6,455 nucleotides of DNA. It comes from Thermoleophilia bacterium UBA5186. Lineage in GTDB: Bacteria; Actinomycetota; Thermoleophilia; Gaiellales; Gaiellaceae. The notes below the pieces were generated by a model. It made no database searches, was not told where the DNA came from, and saw only the letters and a list, made by a program, of their open reading frames with translations. A program made the translations under genes and the position numbers. This document shows, piece after piece, positions 6,165 through 6,455 of this stretch (its first letter is position 1; each line of letters starts with the position of its first letter). The stretch spans positions 5,470-11,924 of the forward strand of contig DHWI01000099.1 in assembly GCA_002413095.1 (NCBI GenBank), read 5' to 3'.

Positions 6165-6455
6165 ATGACGGACTGGGCGGAGCACGTCGAGCGCGAGACC
6201 GCGAGGTACCGCGACGGCGAGAGCCGGCTGCCGGAGGCCGAGGACGCCGATGCCAGACAGCGCCAGCTCACGCGGCTCGGCAACGCGGCCGGGGGCGCCG
6301 GCCTGGCCCTGCTCGCGCAGGGTCGCACGGACGAAGCAGCCGAATGGCTCGCGCGCGCAGCCGAGCGCTATCGCGAGAGCTGGGACGACGCTCCGCCGGG
6401 AAGCTGGGGGCGTCCGATCGGAATGCTCAAGGCACGTCTCCTGGCGGGCGACTGG
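6165..6455 (+). CDS. TPR-like helical protein of unknown function, C-terminus cut by window edge
   Basis: Ninety-seven residues are visible, starting at ATG 6165 and staying open to the right edge. The segment NAAGGAGLALLAQGRTDEAAEW (40-61) with the following LARAAERYRES (62-72) has the small-residue and aromatic spacing of a tetratricopeptide helix pair (G/A-x-x-L-x-x-G-x-x-x-E-A). The next stretch, APPGSWGRPIG (76-86), followed by MLKARLLAGDW, suggests the start of another helix pair. The N-terminus is charged and helical, without signal peptide or membrane segment. It is the only evident plus-strand gene in the window and has no ribosome site, so it may be leaderless. TPR-like proteins are usually protein-binding scaffolds; no partner can be named from what is visible. 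Confidence 0.75.
   Translation, partial: MTDWAEHVERETARYRDGESRLPEAEDADARQRQLTRLGNAAGGAGLALLAQGRTDEAAEWLARAAERYRESWDDAPPGSWGRPIGMLKARLLAGDW

Noticed and set aside
6116..6328. N-terminal extension of the methyltransferase to 6328
   Set aside because: The extra 71 residues are low-complexity, lie antisense to the divergent TPR-like gene, and the ATG at 6115 has a ribosome site.

Overview
This is a high-GC, gene-dense window, most likely from an actinobacterium. The G/C-rich third codon positions, the frequent GTG starts, the apparently leaderless genes and the protein style would fit a Thermoleophilia-like lineage (Gaiellales or Solirubrobacterales). That placement is inference from style, not from a marker gene.

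Layout, left to right. (1) Positions 1-1382, minus strand: the N-terminal 460 residues of a superfamily II DEAH-box helicase of the type III restriction/ResIII kind, running off the left edge. (2) 1383-1610: an intergenic stretch that probably holds the helicase promoter. (3) 1611-2210, minus: an uncharacterised 199-residue protein that looks like two copies of one alpha/beta unit. (4) 2224-4200, minus: a FadB-type protein fusing enoyl-CoA hydratase to 3-hydroxyacyl-CoA dehydrogenase. (5) 4193-5374, minus: a FadA-type thiolase overlapping the fadB-like gene by 8 bp. (6) 5375-5536: an intergenic region rich in inverted repeats, with a strong intrinsic terminator on the minus strand. (7) 5537-6115, minus: a small PrmC/HemK-like SAM-dependent methyltransferase without the usual N-terminal domain. 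(8) 6165-6455, plus: the N-terminal 97 residues of a TPR-like helical protein, divergent from the methyltransferase and cut by the right edge.

Functionally, the core is a fatty-acid beta-oxidation operon transcribed leftward: thiolase, then hydratase/dehydrogenase, then the small unknown gene. The order thiolase-then-multifunctional enzyme is that of fadA-fadB pairs in actinobacteria. The three genes are overlapped or separated by only 13 bp, so they are probably co-transcribed. The hydratase/dehydrogenase would turn 2-enoyl-CoA into 3-ketoacyl-CoA and the thiolase would cleave that to acetyl-CoA plus a shortened acyl-CoA. The helicase and the methyltransferase appear to be separate transcription units.

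I do not see a clear new multi-gene system. The items most worth a second look are the repeat and terminator region at 5410-5530, the altered catalytic motif in the methyltransferase, the internally duplicated unknown protein, and the acidic insertion in the helicase.
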